Positions 1-9,225 of a stretch of 64,000 bases of DNA are shown here, piece by piece; position 1 is the first letter of the stretch; each line of letters starts with the position of its first letter. Origin of the DNA: Glycomyces amatae. GTDB lineage: Bacteria; Actinomycetota; Actinomycetes; Mycobacteriales; Micromonosporaceae. The notes beneath the pieces are model-generated. The model did no database searches and was not told where the DNA came from. It saw only the letters and a list, made by a program, of their open reading frames with translations. The stretch is taken from positions 81,394 through 145,393 of the forward strand of contig NZ_JAJLQZ010000014.1 in NCBI RefSeq assembly GCF_020991375.1, written 5' to 3'. The position numbers and the translations under genes are program-made.

Positions 1-561
1 AAACACTGTTTTCGCTGAAATAATGGATAAAAGGGGTATTAGTATCGTTCGGGATGCTGTAGATGATCGGCGTGCTGCGTTCCTCTCCCGATCGGGCACG
101 TTGCCGACAGCAGGTGCCATGAGCCCTGACAGGCACCTCCCCTCTGGCTAGAAGTCATCGGCAAACAACCTCACATCAGCGCGGGTGCAGCGCAGAGGCC
201 TTGCCATGACAACGGACGCGGCGCCTGGCCCTCCTTATGGCAGGGGAAGGGCAACGTCCTCCTGAACGGCGTGCTCGTGGAGAAAACGCTGGCAGTTTGC
301 AAGCTCCTGATAGGCCCGGTGTCGCTGCACCCGTCGCCACCTGAGCGTGGTGAGGTACGCGCAGCCGCACTTGAGGATCTCGTCCCAGACGTCAACCCAA
401 CCCCCGATAGCCGATGGCTTCGTACCACTCCTCAGCGAGGGGCTATATGAGAAATCAGGCAACCACAGCCTCGTGTTCGCCCCTGTGGTGGCGCTAGATG
501 CGGAACTCGCTCAACGCCGCCAACCACTTGTGCGACTGCCATATGCACGCCGTGATCTGCG
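1..561. other. No gene I can support
   Basis: Short open frames exist on both strands (for example 235-462 minus), but none has a convincing ribosome binding site, codon bias or recognisable motif. The first 60 bases are clearly more AT-rich than the rest. This may be the edge of a neighbouring gene or decayed DNA. Confidence 0.4.
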
Positions 562-912
562 ATGATGAACACCGGATTGTCATCAACGCATGAAACGGCC
601 ACCCCGGATATGAGCGACCCCGAGGAACGCGCACTACCCGCAACATATCCCGATCCTGCGATCATCGGCTGGATCCGATCCGAGGACATCGAGGCCGCCG
701 ATATTCACCTCAGAATGACGATCACCCCCGGTGACAAGCTTGTCCAGTTGTGGGAGCTGGACGGCGACCATCCGGTGCGGTGGCTCGGCAACGTCTTCCG
801 CATCGATGCCGAACTGCCGGTGGTGCGGCTGCACTACCGGTACGCGTCTCGGTTCGACCGTGCGCAGCATGAGCGGATCGCTCGGGCTGCTGCGCGGTTC
901 TGGAAAGGCTGA
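562..912 (+). CDS. Hypothetical protein, 116 aa
   Basis: I do not recognise this small soluble protein. From about residue 30 it has an ordered-looking pattern with several Trp and charged residues (GWIRSEDIEAADIHLRM, VQLWELDGDHPVRWLG) and no signal peptide or membrane segment. The start is uncertain: ATG codons lie at 562, 565 and 610, and none has a clear Shine-Dalgarno sequence. It converges on the HNH nuclease gene that ends at 1006. Coding is supported mainly by third-position G/C bias. Confidence 0.5.
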   Translation: MMNTGLSSTHETATPDMSDPEERALPATYPDPAIIGWIRSEDIEAADIHLRMTITPGDKLVQLWELDGDHPVRWLGNVFRIDAELPVVRLHYRYASRFDRAQHERIARAAARFWKG

Positions 913-985
913 CCGAGCGGAGGACCGGGGCGTCGCACTCGGCCACATGCGGCGGTGCGATGACCGAGGGCGGCGGCAACCGGTG

Positions 986-1003
986 CTGGCGCGACAGCGC
1001 CGG
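986..1003. terminator. Candidate bidirectional hairpin
   Basis: CTGGCGC, a GACA loop, then GCGCCGG form a 7-bp stem with one G-T pair. It lies between two converging genes that end at 912 and 1006, where a shared terminator would be expected. There is no U-run, as is common in high-GC actinomycetes. Confidence 0.35.
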
Positions 1004-1005
1004 CC

Positions 1006-1677
1006 TTACGGCGCGGTGATGGTGACGACGGCGTCGGGGCAGTCGGCCACGATCTCCTCCAGCGCCGCGGCTTCCGCTTCGTCGACCGCCAAGCCCCAGC
1101 GGGTCTTCACCGATACCCACTCGAAGACGTACTGGCAGGCGGCCGCCTCGGAGGGCGGCATCCACTCGCCGGGGTCCTGGTCGGACTTGGACCGGTTCGA
1201 ACCGGCCGTGACGGCGATCAGCGGGAGGTCATGCCCGAGGTCGTTCGCGTACGCCTGACGCTGGGCCTTGTCCCAGTCGGCCGCGCCCGAATCCCAGGCC
1301 TCGGCCAAAGGCACGAGGTGGTCGATATCGAGCTTGCCTGCTTCGTCGAGGTACGTGTCGTCGTAGTAGGAATACCAGCGCCCGCCGGTGATCTTGCATT
1401 TCGCGTCGACCGCGGGCGCCATGACCGCTTCGGCGATGAGGACCTCAGCGCGGGTGTTGCACTTGTCCTTGTCCTCATCGACCCAGTGACGGAACAAGTC
1501 CCGGTCATAGCCGTCGCGGCTCTCCTCCTCGACCGGTAGGGCAGCGAGCGCTTCGGCCAGGGTCGCCCCAGTGGTGGCCTGGGCGTGGGCGGTCGCTGGT
1601 GCGGTAAGGCTGGCGGCGAGCATGGCGGCGGCGAGAGCCGCGAGTGCGCGGCCAGACGTGCGCAGGTAGCGGGTCAC
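1006..1677 (-). CDS. Secreted HNH endonuclease-like protein (DUF1524 type)
   Basis: This 223-aa protein has an N-terminal signal peptide: Arg-rich start, an Ala/Leu-rich core at about residues 10-28, then a probable cleavage site after AHA near 30-32. The exported part carries the DUF1524/GmrSD-C type HNH signature: DIDHLVPLAEAWDSGA at about 117-132, and NRSKSDQDPGEWMPP at about 161-175. In this family the Asp-His pair and the later Asn/Lys residues bind the metal and DNA. Such proteins are common secreted nucleases of actinomycetes, probably used to digest extracellular DNA. The GTG start at 1677 is chosen because AAGGAG lies a few bases upstream and because it places the signal peptide at the N-terminus. 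Cys pairs in the mature part suit an exported protein. The family call is confident; the in vivo substrate is not known. Confidence 0.85.
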   Translation of the reverse strand: MTRYLRTSGRALAALAAAMLAASLTAPATAHAQATTGATLAEALAALPVEEESRDGYDRDLFRHWVDEDKDKCNTRAEVLIAEAVMAPAVDAKCKITGGRWYSYYDDTYLDEAGKLDIDHLVPLAEAWDSGAADWDKAQRQAYANDLGHDLPLIAVTAGSNRSKSDQDPGEWMPPSEAAACQYVFEWVSVKTRWGLAVDEAEAAALEEIVADCPDAVVTITAP

Positions 1678-1760
1678 GGTACTCCTTGGTGGCGTGGCGG
1701 CGGCGGTCCGCTGGAGCGCGGGCCGCCGATTCGCCACTGACCCTAGCCCGAAGCATTCCA

Positions 1761-2291
1761 CTATGTACCGGCTTTGCGAAGCGCGGTGCCGTAGCCGGCG
1801 GCGACTTCGGCGAGGGAGTGTCCGGCATCGAGGGCGGCGGCGCGGCGGACCTGGTCGTCGGTCATCTTGCGGGGCCGGCCGGGGCGGCGACGCCTCGGGC
1901 GTGGGCGAAGCCGTTCGAGGTTGAAGGTTCGTTCCATCTCGGCGAACCGGGCAAGCATGCCGAACGCGAGGCGGCCCATACCCTCGTCGAGGGTGTTGAT
2001 GAGGGTCGGGTTCTAGAGGTTCCGAACGCCGATGCCGTTCCCGGCGAGATCGTGGACGAGGTTGAGGACTTCGAAGCGGTTGCAGCCGAGCCGGTCGAGG
2101 GTGGAAACGACGATGGTGTCGCCCTCGCGGGCGTAGGCCAGGAGGGCGTTGCTGCCGTCGGGCTTGACGGTGGCGTCGGTTTCCTTGTCGACGAAGATCC
2201 GCTTCTCGGGGAGGCCCTCGTGCTCGAGCGCTTCGATCTGACGGGCGAGGTTCTGTCGCGTCGTGGAAACGCGGCCGTATCCGAGTGCCAC
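1761..2291 (-). pseudogene. Broken serine recombinase (resolvase/invertase family)
   Basis: The frame starts with MALGYGRVSTTRQNLARQIE, the classic catalytic N-terminus of serine recombinases (Ser in YGRVST), and runs through TIVVSTLDRLGCNRFEVLNL. An in-frame TAG (about 2012-2014, after GIGVRNL) interrupts it. The same frame then resumes with NPTLINTLDEG, the E-helix (MLARFAEMERTF) and a helix-turn-helix tail (GRPRKMTDDQVRRAAAL). The DNA-binding C-terminus also looks shortened. It is a remnant of a mobile element, unrelated in sequence to the intact resolvase at 11657-12322. Readthrough cannot be excluded, but inactivation is the simplest reading. Confidence 0.8.
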
Positions 2292-2443
2292 TCGCTATCG
2301 GAGGCGAAAGGAGCCGCCGTTCAGGTTTCCCGACGCCCGTGTTTCCCAACGGATTTCGTAACACCGGGCGGATGTTGAGGGTCTGAACTCCGCTCGCCCC
2401 ATGCAGATGCGCAGGGCGCTCGTGTTCGTGCAGAGCGAGGCTT

Positions 2444-3232
2444 CTACTCCCCGACCGGGTAGCTGAGTGTCCATTGGGTTGCAGTCGTTGTGTACGTGCG
2501 CAGTGTTCGGTCGCCACCGCTCTCGACAGCTTGGACATCGGTGATGTGCAGCAGCACTACGGTCCCAGCTTCGGTTTCGATGCACAACCGCATGTCTTTG
2601 ACCAGCACTGAATCGTTCTGAATCTGCTCGACCGTGATCGGGTTGGGAAGGTTGCCGCTTCGGGCGGCTTGCAGGCACTCCTCGACATTCGGTTCCTCGA
2701 TGCTGCTCGCACCCATGCGATTGCCGTCGTACATCTCGATCGCAAGCCGAGAGGTTTCCTCGCCGCAGTTCTGGTACCGCATCGCCGCAGTGATTTCCGC
2801 GTTGCCGGTGGTGTCGACGATCAGATTGTCGAAATCGATTCGGGTTCTGGCGGAGTTCCCGCAACCGCCTGCGGCGGCAACTGGCGCATATCCGGTCGGG
2901 GCCTGGATGGTCAGTGGGACGTCGCTCTGGGCCAGCTCATATGGCGATCCGCTGTCGTTGGTGCTTCCAGACTCAGGTGACGACGGCTCATGACTGCTGC
3001 TTGCCAGTGATGAGGCTTCCTCCGCGGGATCGCCCTCAGCTTCGGTGCCGCCCGCCGCGGAATCGTCGGTGACGGTGCCGTTCTGCTCGGAGTTCGATCC
3101 AAGCGTGAGAAGCACGGAGACGAGGATACCGATGGTGGGAATGGCGATCCCAGCCATCCACCACGCCCAGCGGGGCTGGTCGCCGTTCGAACGGGTCTTC
3201 TTCTCGGCCGGGGGCAGGGGTGTATCGGTCAT
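2444..3232 (-). CDS. Single-pass membrane protein with extracytoplasmic domain, unknown function
   Basis: A 262-aa protein with a short basic cytoplasmic N-terminus, one membrane helix at about residues 25-45 (WWMAGIAIPTIGILVSVLL), and a low-complexity Ser/Glu/Gly-rich linker to about 100. A folded C-terminal domain follows, with several Cys (AAAGGCGNSART, RYQNCGEE, RLCIETE), suggesting disulfides outside the cell. The layout is like the 5531-6517 protein (helix, acidic Ser/Thr linker, Cys-containing domain), though I see no clear sequence identity. A short frame ending VIVDRDLWNKE overlaps the start codon as ATGA, so the gene was probably the second member of an operon whose first gene has decayed. 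I do not recognise the domain. Confidence 0.7.
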   Translation of the reverse strand: MTDTPLPPAEKKTRSNGDQPRWAWWMAGIAIPTIGILVSVLLTLGSNSEQNGTVTDDSAAGGTEAEGDPAEEASSLASSSHEPSSPESGSTNDSGSPYELAQSDVPLTIQAPTGYAPVAAAGGCGNSARTRIDFDNLIVDTTGNAEITAAMRYQNCGEETSRLAIEMYDGNRMGASSIEEPNVEECLQAARSGNLPNPITVEQIQNDSVLVKDMRLCIETEAGTVVLLHITDVQAVESGGDRTLRTYTTTATQWTLSYPVGE

Positions 3233-3235
3233 TCT

Positions 3236-3780
3236 TTGTTCCAGAGGTCTCGGTCGACGATGACCTCAACATTGTGCCTGCCAACGACACCGATCGTGGT
3301 ACAAGGATTTCCTCAGATTCCAGTACCAACGGGGACCAGCACTACCAGCGGCTGTTCTTCGGTCCGGTGCCGATCGGTCGAAGATGAGAGGTTCGCGAGT
3401 GCGCGGGTTGAGCAACTCACGGCCCTTGATGACAGCCCGGCAGACGCCTTGGTGCATCATCGTCAGGGCGCGGTGGTGGCCGCCGACGTAGGCGCCCTGC
3501 CCACGACCCGAAAGTGAAGGCTGTCCGTGTTGATCGGTTCGCCGAGGAACACGAGGCCCTGCATCGCGTCGTGCATCCAGCCGGTGAGGTCACGGGCGAT
3601 CAAACCGTTGTCGACGGCGCCGGTCACATTCGCCTCGCGGACCAGCTCGATTGCGACCTTCGAAGCGTCGCGCCACGAGCCGTCGTGATCCGTTGACCGG
3701 ACCTTTAGAGCGATCCTCGGCGTGTTCCGATGAGGTGATGCGGTCGGCTCGATAGAACTGCGGCTTCAGGGTGTAAATGA
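3236..3780 (-). pseudogene. Decayed coding stretch, family not recognised
   Basis: No intact gene is present, but minus-strand segments in different frames look protein-like. About 3530-3710 reads DGSWRDASKVAIELVREA then GAVDNGLIARDLTGWMHDAM and GLVFLGEPINTD. About 3380-3520 reads, one frame over, GAYVGGHHRALTMMHQGVCR then AVIKGRELLNPRTREPLIFD. The last part, VGRHNVEVIVDRDLWNKE, ends in the ATGA that starts the 2444-3232 gene. I read this as one ancestral gene broken by at least two frameshifts. I cannot name the family. Confidence 0.45.
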
Positions 3781-4078
3781 GTTGCGCGTTGTTCGATGCC
3801 GATTCAAGAGCGATCAAGGCGATCAGGCTGCCGCTGTGGGGCCAGGTCGGGGAAGCGCTCACGCCTCCCCGGGGAGACGGGGTGGTGCCGGTCGGCGGTC
3901 AGGGGTGGTAAGTGCGTCGGGGAGGTATGCGATGGCGCCAGCGGCTGGCCGTCAATCGCCGCTGCCGCACGTCGGCCAGCCGCCTGCTCCTACACCGTGG
4001 TGCGCTGTGCGCAGCGTCGTCCGGTGTCGCAGCAGAGAAGGGGGATCCTCGAGGGCTGCGGCCTTGCCCGAGGGTTTC

Positions 4079-4806
4079 CTAGTAGCCGTCTCGGTGTAGC
4101 CAGGCGGCGATCTCGGGGGTGGTGAGTTCGTTGATGCGGGCCCGGTACCGCTCCAGGTCCGCGTCGTCGAGCAGCGTCTGCCACTGGCCGCTTGTGCCCT
4201 TGTTGAAGAACACGGTGCGGTCCTTCCACAGTGGCTGATCGGGGGTGAGCGTCGCGGCCCGGTTCCGCACCGCGTCGAAGGTGGCGGCGCGGACGAGTTC
4301 GGGCCAGACCGGCTCGTCGATCGTGATGCCCAGGGTTGCGGCGAGCGCGCGCATCTGGCCGTCGAGGTCGGCTTTGAGGTCGTCGAAGTGCAGCAGCACG
4401 ATGTTGGGTTCGCTGCGGCGCTCCCAGAAGCCGGCCACGTGGCGCAGCATCGCGGCGAGGTCGATGAGCTCGTCGTCGGTGTACACCCAGTTCCAGAACC
4501 GCTCGTACAGGGTCGGCGCCGGTGGTGCCGTCGCCGCGGTGAGGTCGGGGGCGCCGGCGGTGGCCCGTAGTGCCATGACCTTGCCCAGGTCCATGTTGGC
4601 GACGTGGTTGTCGGCCGAGATGGCCACGTTACGGGGGTCGCGTCCGATGCTGAGGTAGGTGACGCGGTCGTCGCGGGGGCAGGCCGTCCAGGTGGTGCCG
4701 CATTTGGCGGGGTGGTGATGATGATGTCGTCTGCGCGGAGCGCGACGCCATCCCAGCGGGCGTTGTCCATGAACACGTTCTGGCAGCGGGTGGGGGGTGC
4801 GGTCAC
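4079..4806 (-). pseudogene. Broken sulfotransferase
   Basis: From a GTG at 4806 (AAGGAG 7 bases upstream) the frame reads TRCQNVFMDNARWDG then RADDIIITTPP, the start of a PAPS-dependent sulfotransferase. A shift is then needed to continue as KCGTTWT, the PAPS 5'-phosphosulfate loop. That loop joins directly to PRDDRVTYLSIGRDPRNVAI, which normally lies some 60 residues further on, so an internal segment is missing. The remaining C-terminal part (to TPEIAAWLHRDGY) is intact, with the typical GTSGQWQ region near the end. Both a frameshift and a deletion make function very unlikely. Confidence 0.8.
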
Positions 4807-5530
4807 GGTGATGCTCCTTGCCCGCGAGCGTGATCGGCTCGGTGTGCGTCCGGGGTGGACCGTTGACGCTCGCACGCTACGAGCGACCAGGCGATAACGC
4901 AAGGAAATGATCTTGCATGCCCATGCCCGTATGGGAGGGCCCATGCGCGCGGTACACGGCGCCGAGAACGCACATCGGCGAGCAGGCGCCTATGGAGCAT
5001 TTCGCCTCCCGGCATGACGAGCCTGTCTTAGTCGCGAGGTCCTTGTCGGAAGTGATGACGGCGACGAGGGCACGGAACGCAGGGCATGGATGGCCGTGGC
5101 GCTCGGCCTTGGAGGATCAGGTGTCAGTGTCCGCGGGCCAGGCGATGGACCGGTCGACGGCCCGCTAGGGGCAGTCGAGCCCGCTGTGGATTCAATGCCG
5201 CGACGTGCGATGCGCAGTGTTCGCGCAGCGCGTGGTGGCAGCCGGGAATCTCATAAGCGCTGTCGGCCTGAGACTTTGCCGGTTTCTTGCAGCGGGAGCT
5301 GGGCGAGGACTGACATTTGGGATGCCTACGTAGCCAGCAGCATACTGTTATCGGTTTGCGACTATAGAGTTGCAACCGGGTACTGGCAACGAACGTGTGT
5401 CTTACATCTTGCAAGGTGCCAGATGCACGATGCATTGAATTAACCGCGACGGGAAGATGCTTCTATTGGATCGTTATCAACGATGTTTCCTGCCGCACAT
5501 AAGGCACCAATGGGTACGCTGGATACGGGA
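4807..5530. other. Stretch without a supported gene
   Basis: Only short, overlapping, low-quality frames are present. Composition shifts here from GC-rich (4807-5250) to much more AT-rich (about 5280-5530), marking the left edge of a region that looks acquired. No RNA gene or repeat is apparent. Confidence 0.4.
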
Positions 5531-6517
5531 ATGAATGATCAAGATTCTGCTGCAAAAGACTCGGCTTGGATGAGATGGGGAGTCATTGTTGCCGTTTTGA
5601 GTCTGCTGGTTACGATTGTGAGCTTGTTTCTCAACCCCTCAGCGAGTCAAGACGACCAAAGTGATGACGAAGCTAAACCATTCAACGATTCTCCAAGTAT
5701 GGACTTCACTTCCAGGAGTCCAATTGAAAGTGGTGAAGCACCTACGTCAACCACGACCGAGCCTCTGGGCATTACGGATGAGCCTGAAACCGAGGGCGAT
5801 CCTACGTCATCGCAGGCAACTTCAGTTGAGTTCTCAGAAGCGCCAGATGCAGGACTATACCTCGAATCATCAGACGAGCTTGACCGGGCAATCGACGATT
5901 CTGGTTATGAATGCCCAGACTACGATGACGGCGGATGTGATTGGGTTTATAGGTACTGGGGAGACGATTTCGATGATCCATGGCCCCTCGTGCTAGATGA
6001 CGCCGAGTATTTCGCTCGCCAGTGGACTGATTTGGAGAAAGACTTTACTATTGCCATTGGCCCGAACTGGATGGTTGAATGTTACGAGGAGCGTTGGGTG
6101 TGCGAGCATGTGCAGGAAGTTCTCGGTGGTTATCTACTCTATCCTTGGGATTGGGAGAGCGAACTCGCCACACTTCGCAGCGAATGCGCATGTTTAGAGC
6201 GACTTACGCAATACAACCAAGTCCTCGACAGCACCCTGATTAATACAATCAGTGGCGATCGTGCGCGCCTGCTGAAGGAGATCTTCCGGGCCGGTATCGA
6301 GCGCGAGTGTGGCATCGACAGGGTCGTATCGGTCAAGGATTGGTGCATCCTGGAAATCGATCGAGTCAAAGTACTCGTCGATGGACACTACCTTGAGCTG
6401 GTGGTTGTCATGCCAGTGCAATCCGACGCGGATCTCATACTCGGTGGACCCTACATGTGCACCGGTTTGAGCTGTCAGGGTCACGATGTTGGCAACAAGC
6501 GATTCCAAACGCCATGA
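5531..6517 (+). CDS. Membrane-anchored acidic protein, unknown function
   Basis: Starting at the ATG at 5531 (an in-frame ATG at 5483 is possible), the product is 328 aa: a short N-terminus, one membrane helix (WGVIVAVLSLLVTIVSLFL), and a long acidic Ser/Thr-rich linker. A domain with many aromatic and paired Cys residues follows (YECPDYDDGGCDWVYRYWGD, WMVECYEERWVCEHVQEV). Base composition is markedly lower in GC than its neighbours, suggesting transfer. The last 324 bases run antisense through the 3' end of the convergent gene at 6194-7423. Since that gene's tail is in better codon context, the true end of this protein may be altered or truncated. Function unknown. Confidence 0.55.
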   Translation: MNDQDSAAKDSAWMRWGVIVAVLSLLVTIVSLFLNPSASQDDQSDDEAKPFNDSPSMDFTSRSPIESGEAPTSTTTEPLGITDEPETEGDPTSSQATSVEFSEAPDAGLYLESSDELDRAIDDSGYECPDYDDGGCDWVYRYWGDDFDDPWPLVLDDAEYFARQWTDLEKDFTIAIGPNWMVECYEERWVCEHVQEVLGGYLLYPWDWESELATLRSECACLERLTQYNQVLDSTLINTISGDRARLLKEIFRAGIERECGIDRVVSVKDWCILEIDRVKVLVDGHYLELVVVMPVQSDADLILGGPYMCTGLSCQGHDVGNKRFQTP

Positions 6518-7423
6518 ATCTACGTAGCGGACGGTTTCACCATCCGCAGTTGCCTCTTCCCCGAGATCTGCAGACAGGGTGACAGCGCCATCTTGGTGAA
6601 TGCTTGCCTGCCCCTCCAACTTGGCTTTTCGGCTCCTCGCTGTCCACCGGCGAAGCCCGGGGCGGAGCCTCGTGCTGTCGACGGCATGAAGCGGCTGCCA
6701 ACGAGATCGATGCATCATGGTTGCGGAAGCGACCTTCGCGGCGTTGATCATCGCCTGAACTTGCTCGCTGCTGAGGCCTGCTGGTGCCGCAATCGGGAGC
6801 CGAGGGCGCGCAATTGCAAATGCCCATGCTCGGTATCCGATGCCTGCACCACTGCGAGCCCCATCGTAAAGCTGGTCAAGCGCCTCAACCGCGCTACGCT
6901 GCTCGGCGAACCGCTGACGGTATCGTTCGGCGATTTCACGTTCGCTCATCCACACCGTGTCGGCGCCGTTCCGCAGGGGCGCGCCGAATCGCTGATGATC
7001 GCACAGGATCATGTGGGGTCGGTCCAAGCTCGGGGGAACCACTACCATGACGGCGCGTTTCGCACTCTGGTCCAGGCAATAGACGCGGAGGCCAAGAATA
7101 GGAGGATGGATATTGGAAGCGGCGACACTGCGTATGGTGCGGATGTCGGCCTCGGTGCAGTCGCCGACGTCGAATCGGTCCTTTGCGGCCATATTGTCTT
7201 CATTGACGCCGTAGACGATGGTGCCGCCACCAGCGTTGGCGAAGGCGGTCACGTTCTTCGGGAATTCGGTTTTCGCAAGTCCCTTCATGGGAGGGAGTCG
7301 CTGCTTCCAGTCAAGGTCGTCCGTTTCCCGCAGCTTCGCTTCGACTGCGGCGTCCAGGAGGCCGTCGTCGACGGGGCCTCGCGGTCGGCCGAGGTGGCGG
7401 TGGAGAGCGGTGTAGTCGTCCAT
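6194..7423 (-). CDS. AlbA/Schlafen-type putative nucleic-acid-binding protein
   Basis: A 409-aa protein whose residues about 30-190 match the Schlafen AlbA_2 domain (once called AAA_4). Key blocks are DDLDWKQRLPP, FPKNVTAFANAGGGTIVYGV (the conserved NAxGGxIxxGV block) and later VVPPSLDRPHMI. In bacteria this domain occurs in transcription factors and in putative defence or regulatory proteins that bind nucleic acid. The C-terminal half (about 200-409) is of unknown fold and predicted soluble. The ATG at 7423 has only a weak ribosome binding site. Its 3' end overlaps the convergent 5531-6517 gene by 324 bases. Confidence 0.7.
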   Translation of the reverse strand: MDDYTALHRHLGRPRGPVDDGLLDAAVEAKLRETDDLDWKQRLPPMKGLAKTEFPKNVTAFANAGGGTIVYGVNEDNMAAKDRFDVGDCTEADIRTIRSVAASNIHPPILGLRVYCLDQSAKRAVMVVVPPSLDRPHMILCDHQRFGAPLRNGADTVWMSEREIAERYRQRFAEQRSAVEALDQLYDGARSGAGIGYRAWAFAIARPRLPIAAPAGLSSEQVQAMINAAKVASATMMHRSRWQPLHAVDSTRLRPGLRRWTARSRKAKLEGQASIHQDGAVTLSADLGEEATADGETVRYVDSWRLESLVANIVTLTAQTGAHVGSTEYEIRVGLHWHDNHQLKVVSIDEYFDSIDFQDAPILDRYDPVDATLALDTGPEDLLQQARTIATDCINQGAVEDLVVLRKSL

Positions 7424-7479
7424 GCGCGACAGTCTTTCAGGTTGGAACAGCGAGCGTGGAACAGCGGCGGCAGACGAGG

Positions 7480-8280
7480 TCAGACTAGTGTGCGGGCGAT
7501 CTGCGCTCGGAACGCGTTCACCTCGTCGGGCTGCATGCTCAACGTCTCGAGCAGGGCGTCGTCCTCGAGATTGGGGAGGTCGCGGAAGCCGTCGTCATAG
7601 GCGACGATAGGAACCAGGCGCGCCACGTGGGCGCCGGTAACGGCGCCGAACAGGTACATCTGGTGGACCTCGTGGCCGTCGTCGTCGATGGTGTGGCGGT
7701 AGATGAGATACCGCTTCGGGTCGACCTTGATTTCGACGCCGGTCTCGGGGTCGATCAGCCATTGGTCGAGCGCGGTCTCGGCAACGTGGTCAAGGGTGGC
7801 TTTGAGTTCGACGATCGGTACGGACAGGTCGCAGTCGCGGCAGTCATCGTAGGTACCAGGGCAGCCACGGCGGGCCGGATTGCGGTTGATTCGTGTCATG
7901 ACTAGCACACCCACGAGTGCGCCGATACCGAACCAGGGGGCAATCAGGTAGTAGGCCCACAGGGGCTTGTCGGGCACGAGCCCGTTGTAGGCGAGGACGC
8001 CGAGCATGCTGGCGGCACTGGCGTAACCGAGGAGGAAGAGTCGGCACCGTTCGCCGTGACGGAGGTGGTCGCGGGCGTTGAAGGCGGGGCCGATCGTGCC
8101 GTTGCGGAACACGATGAGGGTCCCGAGGCCAGCGGCCAGGCAGAGGTAGCCGACGGCGAGGAGCGGTCCTTCGTAGTAGTCGGCCAGCAGGAATGCGCCG
8201 ATAGCGATGCTGGTGGCGGCGAGGGGGATGAGGAGGCGGGTGCGGAGGACCGTGGTGCGGGAGGGGAATCGGTGGGCCAT
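7480..8280 (-). CDS. Four-helix membrane protein, unknown function
   Basis: A 266-aa protein with about four membrane helices in its first 135 residues (LLIPLAATSIAIGAFLLADY, LLAVGYLCLAAGLGTLIVF, SAASMLGVLAYNGLV, YLIAPWFGIGALVGVLVM). A soluble C-terminal domain of about 130 residues follows, starting with a CPGTYDDCRDCD Cys cluster that could bind metal or form disulfides. No family is recognised. The ATG at 8280 is preceded closely by a TGTGA/TCACA inverted repeat (8290-8304) rather than a clear Shine-Dalgarno sequence. Confidence 0.65.
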   Translation of the reverse strand: MAHRFPSRTTVLRTRLLIPLAATSIAIGAFLLADYYEGPLLAVGYLCLAAGLGTLIVFRNGTIGPAFNARDHLRHGERCRLFLLGYASAASMLGVLAYNGLVPDKPLWAYYLIAPWFGIGALVGVLVMTRINRNPARRGCPGTYDDCRDCDLSVPIVELKATLDHVAETALDQWLIDPETGVEIKVDPKRYLIYRHTIDDDGHEVHQMYLFGAVTGAHVARLVPIVAYDDGFRDLPNLEDDALLETLSMQPDEVNAFRAQIARTLV

Positions 8281-8289
8281 GACACATTC

Positions 8290-8304
8290 TGTGACACGAT
8301 CACA
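8290..8304. promoter_or_regulatory. TGTGA-N5-TCACA inverted repeat upstream of 7480-8280
   Basis: A perfect 5+5 inverted repeat ten bases upstream of the start codon. It resembles a CRP/FNR-type operator, but the spacer is 5 rather than the usual 6 bases, so assignment to CRP is weak. Confidence 0.3.
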
Positions 8305-8593
8305 TTCCGCGTCAATACCACTTCACGGTGTCATCGATGGTGTCCGTTCGACCCATGGCATTGGCGTCACCGCTGTGGCCCTGCCCGGCGAGAGTCAGCG
8401 CGGGAGGTGGACCCCCGGTAGGCGGTGGCGGTCACGGAGCGCTCGTCGTGGTGCTTCCCGATGGGGCGGACGATGCTGGGAGGCCCGCGACTCCAGGGGC
8501 GGCATCCCCGGATTGCAGCGGGACCCCTCCCGTCAGCGGGGTGTGACGATGATGCGATGACTGGCGGCGACGAGGTTCGTAGGGGAGGGCGGC

Positions 8594-9052
8594 ATGGACG
8601 GCTTGCATACGGAGTTTCCAGAGCCGAGCCCCTTACGGCGTCCCCTGCTGATCGCGGTGAACGTCGTCCTCGCGGTGCTGGCGTTCGCCTCCTGCGCCGG
8701 GGGCATCGTGGTCGGTTATCGCAATGACACCGAGGGACGGTACTACGAGGCGACCGTGGTCGATGCTTGGAGCGAAACGAACTGCGGGTGGACGGGAACG
8801 GGAAATGACTCGCATTACCAGTGCACGACCACGCACCGGGCGACAGCAAACTATGTGGACGACGATGGAGAGCCGCACACGGTGACGCTCAGCGGCGCAT
8901 ACGCGGTGGGTGCCACGCTCCCGTACTTCGCCGGGCCGTTCGGCAGCAGCGAGTCACGCCTGTGGGCGAGCGGTTTCTGGGTGCTGCTCGGTCTCGCCGG
9001 GTGTGCCGCCGGGGTGCGCCTCATCGTCTACATCGTTGACGAATGGCTTTGA
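8594..9052 (+). CDS. Two-helix membrane protein with extracytoplasmic domain (DUF3592-like layout)
   Basis: A 152-aa protein with a helix at about residues 17-40 (LIAVNVVLAVLAFASCAGGIVVGY), a domain of about 75 residues (EATVVDAWSETNCGW, YQCTTTHRATANYVDDDGEP), then a second helix at about 125-147. A small beta-rich, Cys-containing domain between two helices resembles DUF3592 proteins, but I would not call the family firmly. The ATG at 8594 has a GGGAGGGCGGC purine tract directly upstream. It stands alone, with non-coding DNA before it (8305-8593) that shows nothing further. Confidence 0.7.
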   Translation: MDGLHTEFPEPSPLRRPLLIAVNVVLAVLAFASCAGGIVVGYRNDTEGRYYEATVVDAWSETNCGWTGTGNDSHYQCTTTHRATANYVDDDGEPHTVTLSGAYAVGATLPYFAGPFGSSESRLWASGFWVLLGLAGCAAGVRLIVYIVDEWL

Positions 9053-9225
9053 CCTGCACCGTCGGCGCGCGATGACGACATGGGGCCTGGTGACCGCAGT
9101 CCGAGTGCTGGGAGCCACGGCGATGGCGCAGTCGGCGCGGCACGTGTGCCAGCCGGCTGCGCACTGCCGATACGCAGCGCCAGTGACCCTGTTGCCCGGC
9201 TCGATCCTTCCCTATGCTCGAGCCC

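Noticed and set aside
235..462. 75-codon minus frame near the left edge
   Set aside because: Some protein-like residues, but no start signal, and three overlapping frames are equally open; not enough to call.
8305..8593. Gene in the gap before 8594
   Set aside because: Short Gly/Arg-rich frames only; no start signals or motifs.
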